Positions 27,211-36,054 are shown, counted from the first letter of the stretch. The stretch: 58,865 nt of DNA from an uncultured Clostridia bacterium (GCA_947585965.1 CANPXK010000006.1:1-58865), one strand, 5' to 3'. A program made the numbers and translations. Notes: generated by a model not told the origin, from the letters alone.

Positions 27211-28125
27211 GCTGCCAAGTTGAATCATTTTGTTTATGCATTTAAGGGCTTCCGCTATGGTTTTGTCATCAAGGAAAATTTCCTCTCCTCCGTCACCTTT
27301 GACACAATTCAGGACGTCAATGAGAGTTGTCGATTTCATGTTTTTGCAAATGAGCCCCTGTGAAAGCGGATAAAATCTTTTATCAGGACATTCATACTGC
27401 AAATGCTCCGAAATGCTGTTTTCCGTTCCTATTATAAATTCCTTCTTATCGGAATTTTTGGCATAATTCATAATGCCCGAGGTCGAACCGACATAATCAG
27501 CCATGGAAACAACAGCAGGTATACACTCCGGGTGTACAAGCATTTCCGCATCCGGATGCTGCTTCCTCGCAAGCTCGGCATCCCTCTTAGTAACAGCCGC
27601 ATGAACCGGACAACCACCCTGTAAAAGCTTTATATTCTTATCGGGAAGCTTCTGTGCAACATATGCACCAAGATTGCAATCGGGAATGAAAAGAATGTTC
27701 TTATTCTCCAACTCCCCTACTATCTTTACCGCACTTGATGATGTAACGCATACATCACATATAGTTTTAAGCTCCGCCGTTGTATTTATGTATGCAACAA
27801 CCGTATAATCGGGGTATTTTTCCTTTATCCCCTCAATAAGCTCCTTATCCATCTGCTCCGCCATCGGACAGCCCGCAACCGGACTTGAAAGAATTACCCT
27901 CTTTTCGGGAGAAAGAATTTTTACCGTTTCCGCCATGAACCTTACTCCGCACATCAGTACATTCTTATTCGGAACAGTTGCAGCAAATTTGCTCAGTGCA
28001 AAGGAATCTCCCGTAAAATCCGCAACCTCAATTATATCCTGAGATTGATAGCTGTGAGCAAGTATACATATGTCGTTTTCCTTTTTTAATCTGACTATCT
28101 CGTCCTGAACTTCCCTTACTGTCAT
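27172..28125 (-). CDS. nadA: Quinolinate synthase, with repeat-derived C-terminus
   Basis: A 317-residue NadA, which condenses iminoaspartate with dihydroxyacetone phosphate at a 4Fe-4S cluster in NAD synthesis. The cluster cysteines appear in LMCGVRFMAE, in LQGGCPVHAA/VHPEC and near the end. Other motifs are HSYQSQDIIEVADFTGDS, VTSSSAVKI and GSTSGIMN. nadB and nadC are not nearby. After the last conserved helix (INKMIQL) the sequence GSGAGGVPPLSIRN is encoded by the alpha repeat of block B. The start follows GGAGAG. A spaced direct repeat upstream may regulate it. Confidence 0.94.
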   Translation of the reverse strand: MTVREVQDEIVRLKKENDICILAHSYQSQDIIEVADFTGDSFALSKFAATVPNKNVLMCGVRFMAETVKILSPEKRVILSSPVAGCPMAEQMDKELIEGIKEKYPDYTVVAYINTTAELKTICDVCVTSSSAVKIVGELENKNILFIPDCNLGAYVAQKLPDKNIKLLQGGCPVHAAVTKRDAELARKQHPDAEMLVHPECIPAVVSMADYVGSTSGIMNYAKNSDKKEFIIGTENSISEHLQYECPDKRFYPLSQGLICKNMKSTTLIDVLNCVKGDGGEEIFLDDKTIAEALKCINKMIQLGSGAGGVPPLSIRN

Positions 28126-28160
28126 TGCAATCTCTCCACATCTCTTGTATTATAATAAAA

Positions 28161-28192
28161 ATGACAAGTTTAAAATGAAATTTGACAAGTTT
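28161..28192. promoter_or_regulatory. Direct repeat at the nadA promoter, possible operator
   Basis: TGACAAGTTT occurs at 28162-28171 and 28183-28192, spaced 21 bases, with another TTGACA at 28195-28200. A TATAAT on the minus strand (28154-28149) adjoins the first copy, so a protein bound there would cover the nadA promoter. The regulator is unknown; NAD-responsive repressors exist in Firmicutes. Confidence 0.4.
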
Positions 28193-28238
28193 CCTTGACA
28201 TTTTCTTTGCTTTATGATAAACTTAATGAGGAATAAAA

Positions 28239-28883
28239 TCATTCCTTTTCAAATACGGATTTCGGCGCTCCGCATATCGGACAAACCCAATCATCCGGCA
28301 GCTCGTCAAACGGAACAAGCTCGTCACTGTATTCGTATTTGCAGATGCTGCAAATATACTTATCCGCTTTTTCGACTTCCTCCTCAATGTAGGTAGGAGC
28401 ATATTTCGGGGATTTCCCCTTGATAACATTGCGGTAATAATCATATGTCATAGGCTTGCCGTTAATTTTCTCGCTTCCGGCTCTCGGCTCGGCTATAAAA
28501 ATAGTATGTGTCACGGTTTCCACGACATTTACTACCTTACACAAAAACCAGCAGCAGATGTTTTCCTGAATAACAGGCGCACCCTCCCTGAGAATTTTAT
28601 ATCTGACGTTTGCGAGCTTATCGGTATCTCTGCCCGATGTATATCCAAGCGCCCCGATAGCAGTACCTGTAGTTTCCTCCGAAAGTACGCTGACCGTAAA
28701 TTCCCCGTACTTCTTTATACATTCGTTAGTATAGTTGTTATGATTTATACTTACCGCTATTGTCATAGGCAAGGATGAAATCTGCATTACGGTATTGACT
28801 ATGCAGGCATTTGGTGCCTTGTCGCCGCGTACACCGACAGCAAACATACCGTAAGAGAGCGAAGAAAGTATCTTATCATACAT
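28239..28883 (-). CDS. Flavin reductase-rubredoxin fusion (high-molecular-weight rubredoxin type)
   Basis: A 214-residue two-domain redox protein. Residues 1-150 match FMN-binding flavin reductases ([27 protein letters not shown] region, later [12 protein letters not shown]). Residues 172-212 are a rubredoxin with CSIC and CPICGAPK iron ligands. The loop between the two ligand pairs is much shorter than in standard rubredoxins but keeps the '[10 protein letters not shown]' core. In Clostridia such fusions pass electrons from NAD(P)H to oxygen- or NO-reducing flavodiiron proteins. It is monocistronic and starts behind GGAAGGGG. Confidence 0.9.
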   Translation of the reverse strand: MYDKILSSLSYGMFAVGVRGDKAPNACIVNTVMQISSLPMTIAVSINHNNYTNECIKKYGEFTVSVLSEETTGTAIGALGYTSGRDTDKLANVRYKILREGAPVIQENICCWFLCKVVNVVETVTHTIFIAEPRAGSEKINGKPMTYDYYRNVIKGKSPKYAPTYIEEEVEKADKYICSICKYEYSDELVPFDELPDDWVCPICGAPKSVFEKE

Positions 28884-29009
28884 TTTAATGACCCCTTCCC
28901 AAAAGAATTACTCTTTCGTATAAATCTTAGCTATATAATACCATAATTAGATTAAATTTACAAGAAAAATTTGTATAATACATTAGATTTATCCCAAAAT
29001 TCAAAGTGC

Positions 29010-29046
29010 GGGCAGCGGATAATTCATACCATACCCGCCGCTGCCC
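29010..29046 (-). terminator. Probable terminator of spoVAC
   Basis: GGGCAGCGG (29010-29018) and CCGCTGCCC (29038-29046) form a 9-bp G+C-rich stem 24 bases past the spoVAC stop. Only a weak T-rich stretch follows on the minus strand. Confidence 0.55.
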
Positions 29047-29069
29047 GACGGCTTCTCTGTTTCCGGGGT

Positions 29070-29513
29070 TTATACCGATTTTATTATAAGGAGAATCAGC
29101 CCGTACAATACCGAAGCGACAGTACCGTATACTATTACGGGTCCCGCGATAATAAACATCTTAGCTCCGAGTCCCGGAATATAGCCCTCGCTTTTGAATT
29201 CCATTGCGGGGGATGCAACAGCATTCGAAAAGCCCGTTATCGGAACGAGTGTTCCCGCTCCTCCGAGCTTTGCTATATTGTCATACCAGCCAAAAGCGGT
29301 GAATAATGCCCCGAGAAATACAAGAGTCACACTCGTAAGACAACGGGCATCCTTTATATCATAACCGATAAGGCTGTAGCTGTCTGTCATTGCCTGACCT
29401 ATTATGCATATAATACCTCCGATAAAGAAGGCACCCAGACAATCCCTGAGTATGCGGCTGTTCGGAGAAGCTTTTTTTACCATTGAGGAATATTCTTCAA
29501 TTGTTACATTCAT
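29070..29513 (-). CDS. spoVAC: Stage V sporulation protein AC
   Basis: A 147-residue membrane protein of the SpoVAC/SpoVAEb family: an N-terminal YSSMVKKASPNSRILRDCLGAF segment leading into helix FIGGIICIIGQAM, then three more helices and the GGAGTLVPITGFSNAV loop that marks the family. SpoVA proteins form the inner-spore-membrane channel for dipicolinic acid. spoVAD and spoVAE, which normally follow in one operon, are absent: a terminator-like hairpin follows directly. The start is the ATG at 29513 behind AAAGGA. Confidence 0.93.
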   Translation of the reverse strand: MNVTIEEYSSMVKKASPNSRILRDCLGAFFIGGIICIIGQAMTDSYSLIGYDIKDARCLTSVTLVFLGALFTAFGWYDNIAKLGGAGTLVPITGFSNAVASPAMEFKSEGYIPGLGAKMFIIAGPVIVYGTVASVLYGLILLIIKSV

Positions 29514-29647
29514 ATCTGTTCAGTCCTTTTATGTGGTTTTTATTATTTTTCCATACAAAAGAATTTTTTATTCATAGTATCCGTACAAATACGGAAAACA
29601 AATAAATTTTTAAAATTGCAATTTTCAATTTCAAAGGTCGTGTTTTT

Positions 29648-30790
29648 TTGAGGGAAATATATCTTGATAACAGTGCAACAACAAGGGTATGTCATGCAGC
29701 AGCAGAAAAAGCCTTGGAAATGATGACAAAAATATACGGGAACCCCTCATCACTCCATTCAAAGGGTCTTGAGGCGGAGCATGAAATGCAGAAAGCAAGA
29801 CAGAGCATCGCCGATGCACTCGGTGCGGAAAAGGAAGAAATATATTTCACCTCCGGGGGTACGGAGGGAAATAATCTTGCAATTCTCGGTGCTGCCAAAG
29901 CTCTGAAAAGAAGAGGGAACAGGATAGTTACTACAGCTATAGAACATTCTTCGGTCATGGAAACCATGAGTGAGCTTGAAAAAGAGGGTTTTGAGGTGAT
30001 ATACCTCACACCTGATAAAAACGGGGTAATCAGCAGGGATGATATAGCTTCCGCAATAACTCAGGATACTATCCTCGTCAGCATTATGACTGTAAATAAC
30101 GAAACAGGCTCCATCCAGCCGATAGAATGTGTACACCGTGCGATACAGGCGGCAAATTCACCCGCACTGTTTCATACGGATGCGGTTCAGGCATTTATGA
30201 AAATGCAGATAAAACCCCAAAAAAACGGCATAGACCTTTTGACCGTGAGCGGTCATAAAATATATGCCCCAAAGGGTGCTGGTGCCCTTTATATAAGGAA
30301 AGGCGTACGTATACTTCCGATCCATTTCGGCGGTCTTCAGGAAAAAAAGATACGCCCCGGAACGGAACCTTGCCCGTCAATATGTGCCCTCGGAGCAGCC
30401 GTAGAGGAACTTAACAACAAAAAGGAACTAAAAAAACATATAAATGATCTGAATACATATTGTCGGGAAAGACTCAGGCGGATTGATGATATAGTAATTA
30501 ATTCCGACGAAAGCTGTCTGCCGTATATACTCAATATTTCCGCTGTGGGGCTGAGATCGGAAACACTTCTGCATTTTCTTGAGGAAAGAGGTATTTATGT
30601 ATCAAGCGGCTCCGCCTGTGCAAAAGGGCAGAAAAGTCATGTACTCAGAGCTATGGGTCTGTCCGATAATTTAACGGATTCGGCAATAAGAATAAGCTTT
30701 TCGGGGGAAAACACCGAGGAAGATATTGATATTCTTATAAAATCCTTGGAAGAAGCTCTTTTTACACTTGCAAGAAGAAGCAGGATGTGA
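29648..30790 (+). CDS. Cysteine desulfurase (NifS/IscS family)
   Basis: A 380-residue PLP enzyme. It starts YLDNSATTRV, has the PLP lysine in SGHKIYAPKGAGALY and the catalytic cysteine in SSGSACAKG within the long flexible loop of class I desulfurases. It takes sulfur from cysteine as a persulfide. thiI follows 43 bases downstream, as in many Firmicutes, so the sulfur is probably passed to ThiI for 4-thiouridine in tRNA (and possibly thiamine). The start is TTG (29648). Any ribosome site is weak. Confidence 0.93.
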   Translation: MREIYLDNSATTRVCHAAAEKALEMMTKIYGNPSSLHSKGLEAEHEMQKARQSIADALGAEKEEIYFTSGGTEGNNLAILGAAKALKRRGNRIVTTAIEHSSVMETMSELEKEGFEVIYLTPDKNGVISRDDIASAITQDTILVSIMTVNNETGSIQPIECVHRAIQAANSPALFHTDAVQAFMKMQIKPQKNGIDLLTVSGHKIYAPKGAGALYIRKGVRILPIHFGGLQEKKIRPGTEPCPSICALGAAVEELNNKKELKKHINDLNTYCRERLRRIDDIVINSDESCLPYILNISAVGLRSETLLHFLEERGIYVSSGSACAKGQKSHVLRAMGLSDNLTDSAIRISFSGENTEEDIDILIKSLEEALFTLARRSRM

Positions 30791-30833
30791 TAAAATCAAT
30801 TGTGTATCAGTGTAAAGGGTGATAAGAAAAAAT

Positions 30834-32000
30834 ATGAAAGAGGTAATATTAATAAAGCTTGGAGAGATAGTCCTGAAAGGACTTAACCGGAAAAATTTCG
30901 AGGACCGTCTGGTAAAGAATATCAAGCACAGGCTTCATCCAATAGGAGCCTTCAGGGTTAAAAATTCGCAGTCGATCGTAACCGTAATGCCGGTATTCGA
31001 CGATATTGATATGGACGAGGCTGCCGAATGTATTTCAAAAATATTCGGCATAGCTGCATTTTCCCGTGCCTGCGTCTGCGATAAGGATATTGATAAAATC
31101 AAGGAAACAGCAGGAAAATATCTTGAAGAGCATTTTTCAAGAATAAAAAGCTTTAAGGTTGAGGCAAAACGCTCGGATAAGAAATTCCCCCTGACCTCCC
31201 CTCAGATTTCCTCAGAGGTCGGAGGTTATCTGGCAGAGCTTTACCCCGAGGTTGCCGTTGATGTTCATAACCCGGATGCCGTTGTTACCGTAGAAATCAG
31301 GGATGAGGCGGCATATATACATTCCGAAATTCATAAGGGAGCCGGGGGGATTCCCGTGGGAACCGGAGGCAGAGCTGCAATACTTATTTCAGGCGGTATA
31401 GACAGTCCCGTTGCCGCATATATGATGGCTAAAAGGGGAATAGAGCTTACGGCAGTACATTTTGCAAGCCCTCCGTATACAAGTCGGCGTGCCGAAGAAA
31501 AGGTTGAGGAGCTTCTGAAAAGGGTATCAAAATACAGTGGTCGAATGACTATGTATACTGTTCCATTCACAAAGCTTCAGGAGGAAATACGTGATAAATG
31601 CCACGAGGAATATTTCACCATAATAATGCGTCGGTTCATGATGATTATCGCAGAAAGGCTTGCCCGGAAAAATGAATGTCAGGCACTTATAACAGGCGAA
31701 AGTCTTGGACAGGTCGCAAGTCAGACAATAGGAGCGATAGCCTGCACGGATAATGTGTGTACAATGCCTGTTTTCCGTCCGCTTATCGGTATGGATAAGG
31801 AAGAAATAATAGAGATATCAAGAAGAATAGATACATTTGACATATCCATACAGCCGTATGAGGACTGCTGCACGGTATTTACACCGAAGCATCCGAGAAC
31901 CCGACCGGTACTTGAAAATGTATTGACCGAACAAAACAAGATTGATTTTGAACCGCTTATAAATGAAGCGATTGAAAATGTTAAAATCACGGAAATTTAA
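30834..32000 (+). CDS. thiI: tRNA 4-thiouridine synthase ThiI
   Basis: A 388-residue enzyme with an N-terminal ferredoxin-like/THUMP part (EVILIKLGEIVLKGLNRKNF) and a PP-loop ATPase (AAILISGGIDSPVAAYMMAKRG, later ALITGESLGQVASQT). It lacks the rhodanese domain, as do Bacillus ThiI proteins, which rely on a dedicated desulfurase such as the gene upstream. I use the ATG at 30834; a GTG five codons upstream is open but has no ribosome site. The end YEDCCTVFTPKHPRTRP is typical. Confidence 0.95.
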   Translation: MKEVILIKLGEIVLKGLNRKNFEDRLVKNIKHRLHPIGAFRVKNSQSIVTVMPVFDDIDMDEAAECISKIFGIAAFSRACVCDKDIDKIKETAGKYLEEHFSRIKSFKVEAKRSDKKFPLTSPQISSEVGGYLAELYPEVAVDVHNPDAVVTVEIRDEAAYIHSEIHKGAGGIPVGTGGRAAILISGGIDSPVAAYMMAKRGIELTAVHFASPPYTSRRAEEKVEELLKRVSKYSGRMTMYTVPFTKLQEEIRDKCHEEYFTIIMRRFMMIIAERLARKNECQALITGESLGQVASQTIGAIACTDNVCTMPVFRPLIGMDKEEIIEISRRIDTFDISIQPYEDCCTVFTPKHPRTRPVLENVLTEQNKIDFEPLINEAIENVKITEI

Positions 32001-32028
32001 GTATTTCAACTGTCAGGAGTGATAATTT

Positions 32029-34719
32029 ATGAATGCTGAATTATATTTGCCTAAAGACGGAAAGGTCTTTGCAAAAACATCCGATGATGCTTTTGAAGAA
32101 AGTGTAAAGCTTCTCAGCGACATAGATATAAATATTATATACAAGACAGAAATAAACATGACAAAAGCAAGCGTTACGGAGGCTCTCCGGGAAACCAAAT
32201 CCGGAGAGGATAAGATTGACCTCGTTATAATTGCCGACGCATTGAATTCCGACAGCAGCGAAGATGCCGCAAAGCTGTTTGAGAAGCTTGGAATAAACGA
32301 GAAAATCAAAACCATAGAGGCACGTACCGTTTCCTCAAAGGATGATATTTCAAAAAATAAGAAAAACATTGCAAAGGAGCAGGAAGATGATATAATAATC
32401 GAATCCTCGCCCGCACTGATAATTGATGAAGATGAAAAAGAGGTTACACTGAACATCAATGAAACCGTTGATAAAACCGATGTCGTATCAGAAGATAACA
32501 AAGATACCGACAAAGGTAAAGTGAATTTGAAAAGCGATGGACATTCAGAGGAAACAGCATTTAATGAAAATAAAGAAAACGGTCGGGGGGAGAATAAAAA
32601 ATCCGATACCATATATGCTTTTTCAGCCGAGCATGACGGTATTCTGATAATGCTGCTTCCGACGGAGGAAGCTGCGGGAAAGGATTTTGAAACAATACTC
32701 TACAGCGTATGCAGTTCGGCACTGAATCCGAAGAAGAAGAAAAATGCATTCTGGAGACGCATAATCCCATGTTCCGGTGATACACCTTTTGACGTTATAA
32801 GAAAGGTAATATTAATGGTTGCCGTCATTACCTTTATTGTTTCGTCAAGTATGCTTGTAAATATACTTGTGATACGACCCGCAATAAATGATAATACAAC
32901 GGGAAGCATAAGAGAACTGCTTGTTTCAAGCACGGAAACAGATGAAGAAGGAAATGAGATAACCAAAAAACCGACGGACGGTTCGCAGGGTACTCTTGTG
33001 GATTTCAGCAAGCTTCTGGACGAAAATAAGGACACGGTCGGTTGGATAAAGATACCGAATACAAGAATTGACTATGTTGTCGTTCAGCCTCCCGAGACAG
33101 AAGACCCCGAATATTATCTGTACAAAGATTTCTATGGAAATTATGACGCATACGGAACAGTTTTCATGGATTACCGCAGTAAGCTCGATTCAAAAAACAT
33201 GATTCTTCACGGTCACCATATGCAGGACGGACGAATGTTTGCAAACCTTTTGAACTATGAGGATTACAGCTTCTATAAGAAAACTCCTTCGTTTACGTTC
33301 AATACTATCTACGAAAAAAGCGAGTGGAAAATAATATCCGTACTCAAAACGAATACGCTTGAAGAACATGGAAGATTTTTCAATTATCTCAGGGGAGATT
33401 TCGATAATGATTACGATTTCCTCAATTTCGTATATCAGGTCCGTGAAAGATCCCTGTATGACTGCCCTGTTGATGTAAACGAAAATGACACGCTCGTAAC
33501 GCTCTCCACGTGTACGTATGACTTTTCCGAATTCAGGTTTGTCGTTGTTGCAAGAAAGGTACGTGACGGAGAAAGCTCAAAGGTGGATGTGTCAAAAGCA
33601 AGGGTTAATCCCGACACACTTTATCCCGATGTATGGTATAACGTCAGAGGCGGAGTGAAGCCGGATGTCACAACATTCCAGGATGCCTTCAACAATGGCA
33701 AGATTGACTGGTATGACGGCAAGAATTCAAAATGGTCCGAAAAGGACGATAAAAATCTCGAAAAGACACTTAACGAGGGTAAGAAAAATGCCCTGAAGGA
33801 GCTTGACGAGTATCTTGCAAGCAGGAATTACCTTAGTGCCGAAAAGAAGAAAATCGACCAAATAATGGCAAAATACAAAGATCTTATCAATGATGCTGCA
33901 AGCGGCAAGGAAATTAATAAATTGTATGCCGAAGCATACAAAGAGCTTGCTAAAGTAAAAACCAAGGAGCAGATTTCCAAGGAACAGGAAGAATCCGACA
34001 AGGAAACATCCGCAAAGGAATTACAAAGCAGCAAGGTCAGTGCAAAAGCTTCCGTTAAGGACTCAATCGCCGGAAATAAGTACTACAGAGCAGAGAGAAC
34101 GAAAGTTGAGGATCTGCTGAGGGAATATTATAATAAAATCGACTCTGCAAAAACCATTGAGGCTGTTGAACAGTTCAAAAAAGATGGTATAGCTGAGATT
34201 GCTAAGATTAAGACATCCGATGAGAAGGACGAGGAATCCGAAGCATCACGGAATTCAAGCAGTAAACCGGAGCAGTCAAGCAAACCTGCACAGTCAAGCA
34301 AACCCGAGCAGACAAAACCAAGCGAACCCGAGCGCGAACCCGAGCAAACAAAACCAAACGAACCCGAGCGCGAACCCGAGCAAACAAAACCAAGCGAACC
34401 CGAGCAAACAAAACCAAGCGAGCCTGAAGTCGTCGAATCGTCAGTAGATACGGATGCCGAAAGACTGGAGGAAGAGAAGGGCAATGCAATCAATACAATC
34501 TATAACTATCTCGACATAGATATGTATTATGAAAATCAGCAGGTTGAGATATATACCATTTACCAAAAGTATGAAGATCTTATAAACGGTTCGGCAAGCT
34601 CAGAGGAGATAAACGGATATGTTGACAGTGCCCTGAGAGAGCTTGATACAATCCTCACATCAGCGGAAATTGATGCCCAATCCTCTACAGAAGAGCAGAC
34701 ATCAGACGAAGGAGAGTAA
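32029..34719 (+). CDS. Class B sortase domain in an 896-residue protein with CinA/MoCF-like cytoplasmic domain and FIVAR-like repeats
   Basis: Domains in order: a cytoplasmic domain (about 1-95, resuming at about 205-240) resembling the MoaB/CinA N-terminal fold (LSDIDINIIYKTEINMTKAS, DLVIIADALNSDSSEDAAKL), split by an acidic insert; one membrane helix (about 258-282); a class B sortase domain (about 325-515) with GWIKIPNTRIDYVVVQ, His396 in HGHHM, Cys495 in LSTCTYDF and Arg503; then three approximately 60-residue three-helix repeats, the last two split by a PEQTKPSEPE-type proline-rich linker. Ordinary class B sortases have about 250 residues. The catalytic triad is intact. No LPXTG-type substrate is next to it. 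It begins 28 bases after thiI, behind AGGAGTG. Confidence 0.88.
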   Translation: MNAELYLPKDGKVFAKTSDDAFEESVKLLSDIDINIIYKTEINMTKASVTEALRETKSGEDKIDLVIIADALNSDSSEDAAKLFEKLGINEKIKTIEARTVSSKDDISKNKKNIAKEQEDDIIIESSPALIIDEDEKEVTLNINETVDKTDVVSEDNKDTDKGKVNLKSDGHSEETAFNENKENGRGENKKSDTIYAFSAEHDGILIMLLPTEEAAGKDFETILYSVCSSALNPKKKKNAFWRRIIPCSGDTPFDVIRKVILMVAVITFIVSSSMLVNILVIRPAINDNTTGSIRELLVSSTETDEEGNEITKKPTDGSQGTLVDFSKLLDENKDTVGWIKIPNTRIDYVVVQPPETEDPEYYLYKDFYGNYDAYGTVFMDYRSKLDSKNMILHGHHMQDGRMFANLLNYEDYSFYKKTPSFTFNTIYEKSEWKIISVLKTNTLEEHGRFFNYLRGDFDNDYDFLNFVYQVRERSLYDCPVDVNENDTLVTLSTCTYDFSEFRFVVVARKVRDGESSKVDVSKARVNPDTLYPDVWYNVRGGVKPDVTTFQDAFNNGKIDWYDGKNSKWSEKDDKNLEKTLNEGKKNALKELDEYLASRNYLSAEKKKIDQIMAKYKDLINDAASGKEINKLYAEAYKELAKVKTKEQISKEQEESDKETSAKELQSSKVSAKASVKDSIAGNKYYRAERTKVEDLLREYYNKIDSAKTIEAVEQFKKDGIAEIAKIKTSDEKDEESEASRNSSSKPEQSSKPAQSSKPEQTKPSEPEREPEQTKPNEPEREPEQTKPSEPEQTKPSEPEVVESSVDTDAERLEEEKGNAINTIYNYLDIDMYYENQQVEIYTIYQKYEDLINGSASSEEINGYVDSALRELDTILTSAEIDAQSSTEEQTSDEGE

Positions 34720-34725
34720 TGATCA

Positions 34726-35349
34726 TTGAATTACGAAATAATATTTTACAGGTCGGGAAAAACATCCGAAATTCAGAATTTACTTTCCGAGAGGCTCGGT
34801 GAAATATCTCTTTCACTAAACGAAGCTTGTGCTGCCGTTTCCCCAAAAGAACTAACCGAAATGCTCGGCCGTGCAGTCAAGCGCGACAAGCTTATATTGA
34901 TTGTTGGCGGTGACACAGGCAAGCAAGGAACCGAAGGTATTTTGAACAAGGTACTGAAATCCGATAAAGCGGAAATTTTCTCAAAGGAGCTAAGTAACAA
35001 TGGTGATGTTGTCTGTTGTATAAAGCGTGCCGAGGATCAGACCATTGTTACACTTCCCGATGACACGGACAGGATATCAGCAATTTTACCTGACCTGAAA
35101 AAGATTCTCACGGATACATACAAGCTTAATGAGAGAGTGGATAAAGTTGACGGTTTCGACGATATTGCAGAAGACATTGACAGGCAGATGGCGCGGACAA
35201 AGCGTGTGCGTGTTGCACCTGCCGGAAGCACCGCAGAGAAGCGAGCAGAAAGTCGTCTTAGTGCCCTGAAAGCAACAATAGTGATACTTTTGTTACTTGC
35301 CGCCCTACAAATTGGCGCCGCATCATACCTATTCATAACTCAATCCTAA
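34726..35349 (+). CDS. CinA/MoCF-like domain protein with C-terminal membrane helix
   Basis: A 207-residue protein. Residues 1-125 resemble the molybdopterin-binding (MoaB/CinA-N) fold: a helix ending LGEISLSLNEACAAVSPKEL, the strand LILIVGGDTGKQGTEGIL, and VVCCIKRAEDQTIVTLPDDT. The last part matches the sortase's cytoplasmic IYAFSAEHDGILIMLLPTEE segment in spacing, so the two are probably paralogous domains. A coiled stretch and one helix (about 184-203) end the chain. The start is TTG at 34726, six bases after the sortase stop, behind GAAGGAGAG. A role as partner of the sortase is inference; the molybdopterin ligand is not assured. Confidence 0.7.
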   Translation: MNYEIIFYRSGKTSEIQNLLSERLGEISLSLNEACAAVSPKELTEMLGRAVKRDKLILIVGGDTGKQGTEGILNKVLKSDKAEIFSKELSNNGDVVCCIKRAEDQTIVTLPDDTDRISAILPDLKKILTDTYKLNERVDKVDGFDDIAEDIDRQMARTKRVRVAPAGSTAEKRAESRLSALKATIVILLLLAALQIGAASYLFITQS

Positions 35350-35572
35350 GCGGGGGAGCCCCCGGTGCCGTGCCGGCACTGTCATGTTCGCGGCGGCGTG
35401 CCGCCGCTGTCATGTTCGCGGGTTCGCTCACTACGTTCGCTTTGTTTATAGTGGAGGGCAGTCTGTTTCCGCGATAATCAGTTTGCCTGTCGGAATGCGG
35501 TAGAGGGTGTCGAGAGCGGCTCTCCGAGCCGCTCCGCCATAAGAAAGTTACGGTATGCAGACAAGAAAAATT

Positions 35573-35611
35573 ATAGGTCAAGTCTTTTTGAGGACTTGAC
35601 CTATGTTTTTT
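35573..35611 (+). terminator. Gamma-module bidirectional terminator, copy 1
   Basis: ATAGGTCAAGTC (35573-35584) pairs perfectly with its complement (35593-35604) around an 8-base loop; GTTTTTTAAT follows on plus and ATTTTTC on minus. It can stop transcription from both flanking gene runs. Confidence 0.85.
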
Positions 35612-35928
35612 AATATATTTCTAAGCGGGGTGCCCCCGCTGTCATGTTCGCGGGTTCGCTCACTACGTTCGCTTTGTTTATAGTGGAGGGCAGTCTGTTT
35701 CCGCGATAATTAATTTGCCTGTCGGTGTGCGTAAGTGAATGTCGAGAAAGCCTCTTGCGAGGCTTTCCGCAACTACAAATGACATACTTATCACTTGTTT
35801 ATCAAGTAAATTAACGGTCGAGCCATAGCTTAATTGACCCGAAAAAACTAATTACGGATTGACTGCGGCGGCACGCCGCCGGAACGCCGCCGCCATGAGA
35901 AAGTTACAGTATACAGACAAGAAAAATT

Positions 35929-35967
35929 ATAGGTCAAGTCTTTTTGAGGACTTGACCTATGTTTTTT
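35929..35967 (+). terminator. Gamma-module bidirectional terminator, copy 2
   Basis: The same 12-bp stem and 8-base loop as copy 1 (35929-35940 with 35949-35960), with GTTTTTTAAT on plus and ATTTTTC on minus. It lies about 90 bases past the DUF3592 stop on the minus strand. Confidence 0.85.
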
Positions 35968-36054
35968 AATATATTGCTAATATGACAAACTTATCACTTG
36001 TTTATCAAGTAAATTAACGGTCGAGCCATAGATTAATTGACCTGAGAAAACTAA

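Noticed and set aside
34128-34493. Overlapping frames on both strands in the PEQTK linker of the sortase gene
   Set aside because: Low-complexity shadow of the in-frame repeats; the main frame has intact domains on both sides.
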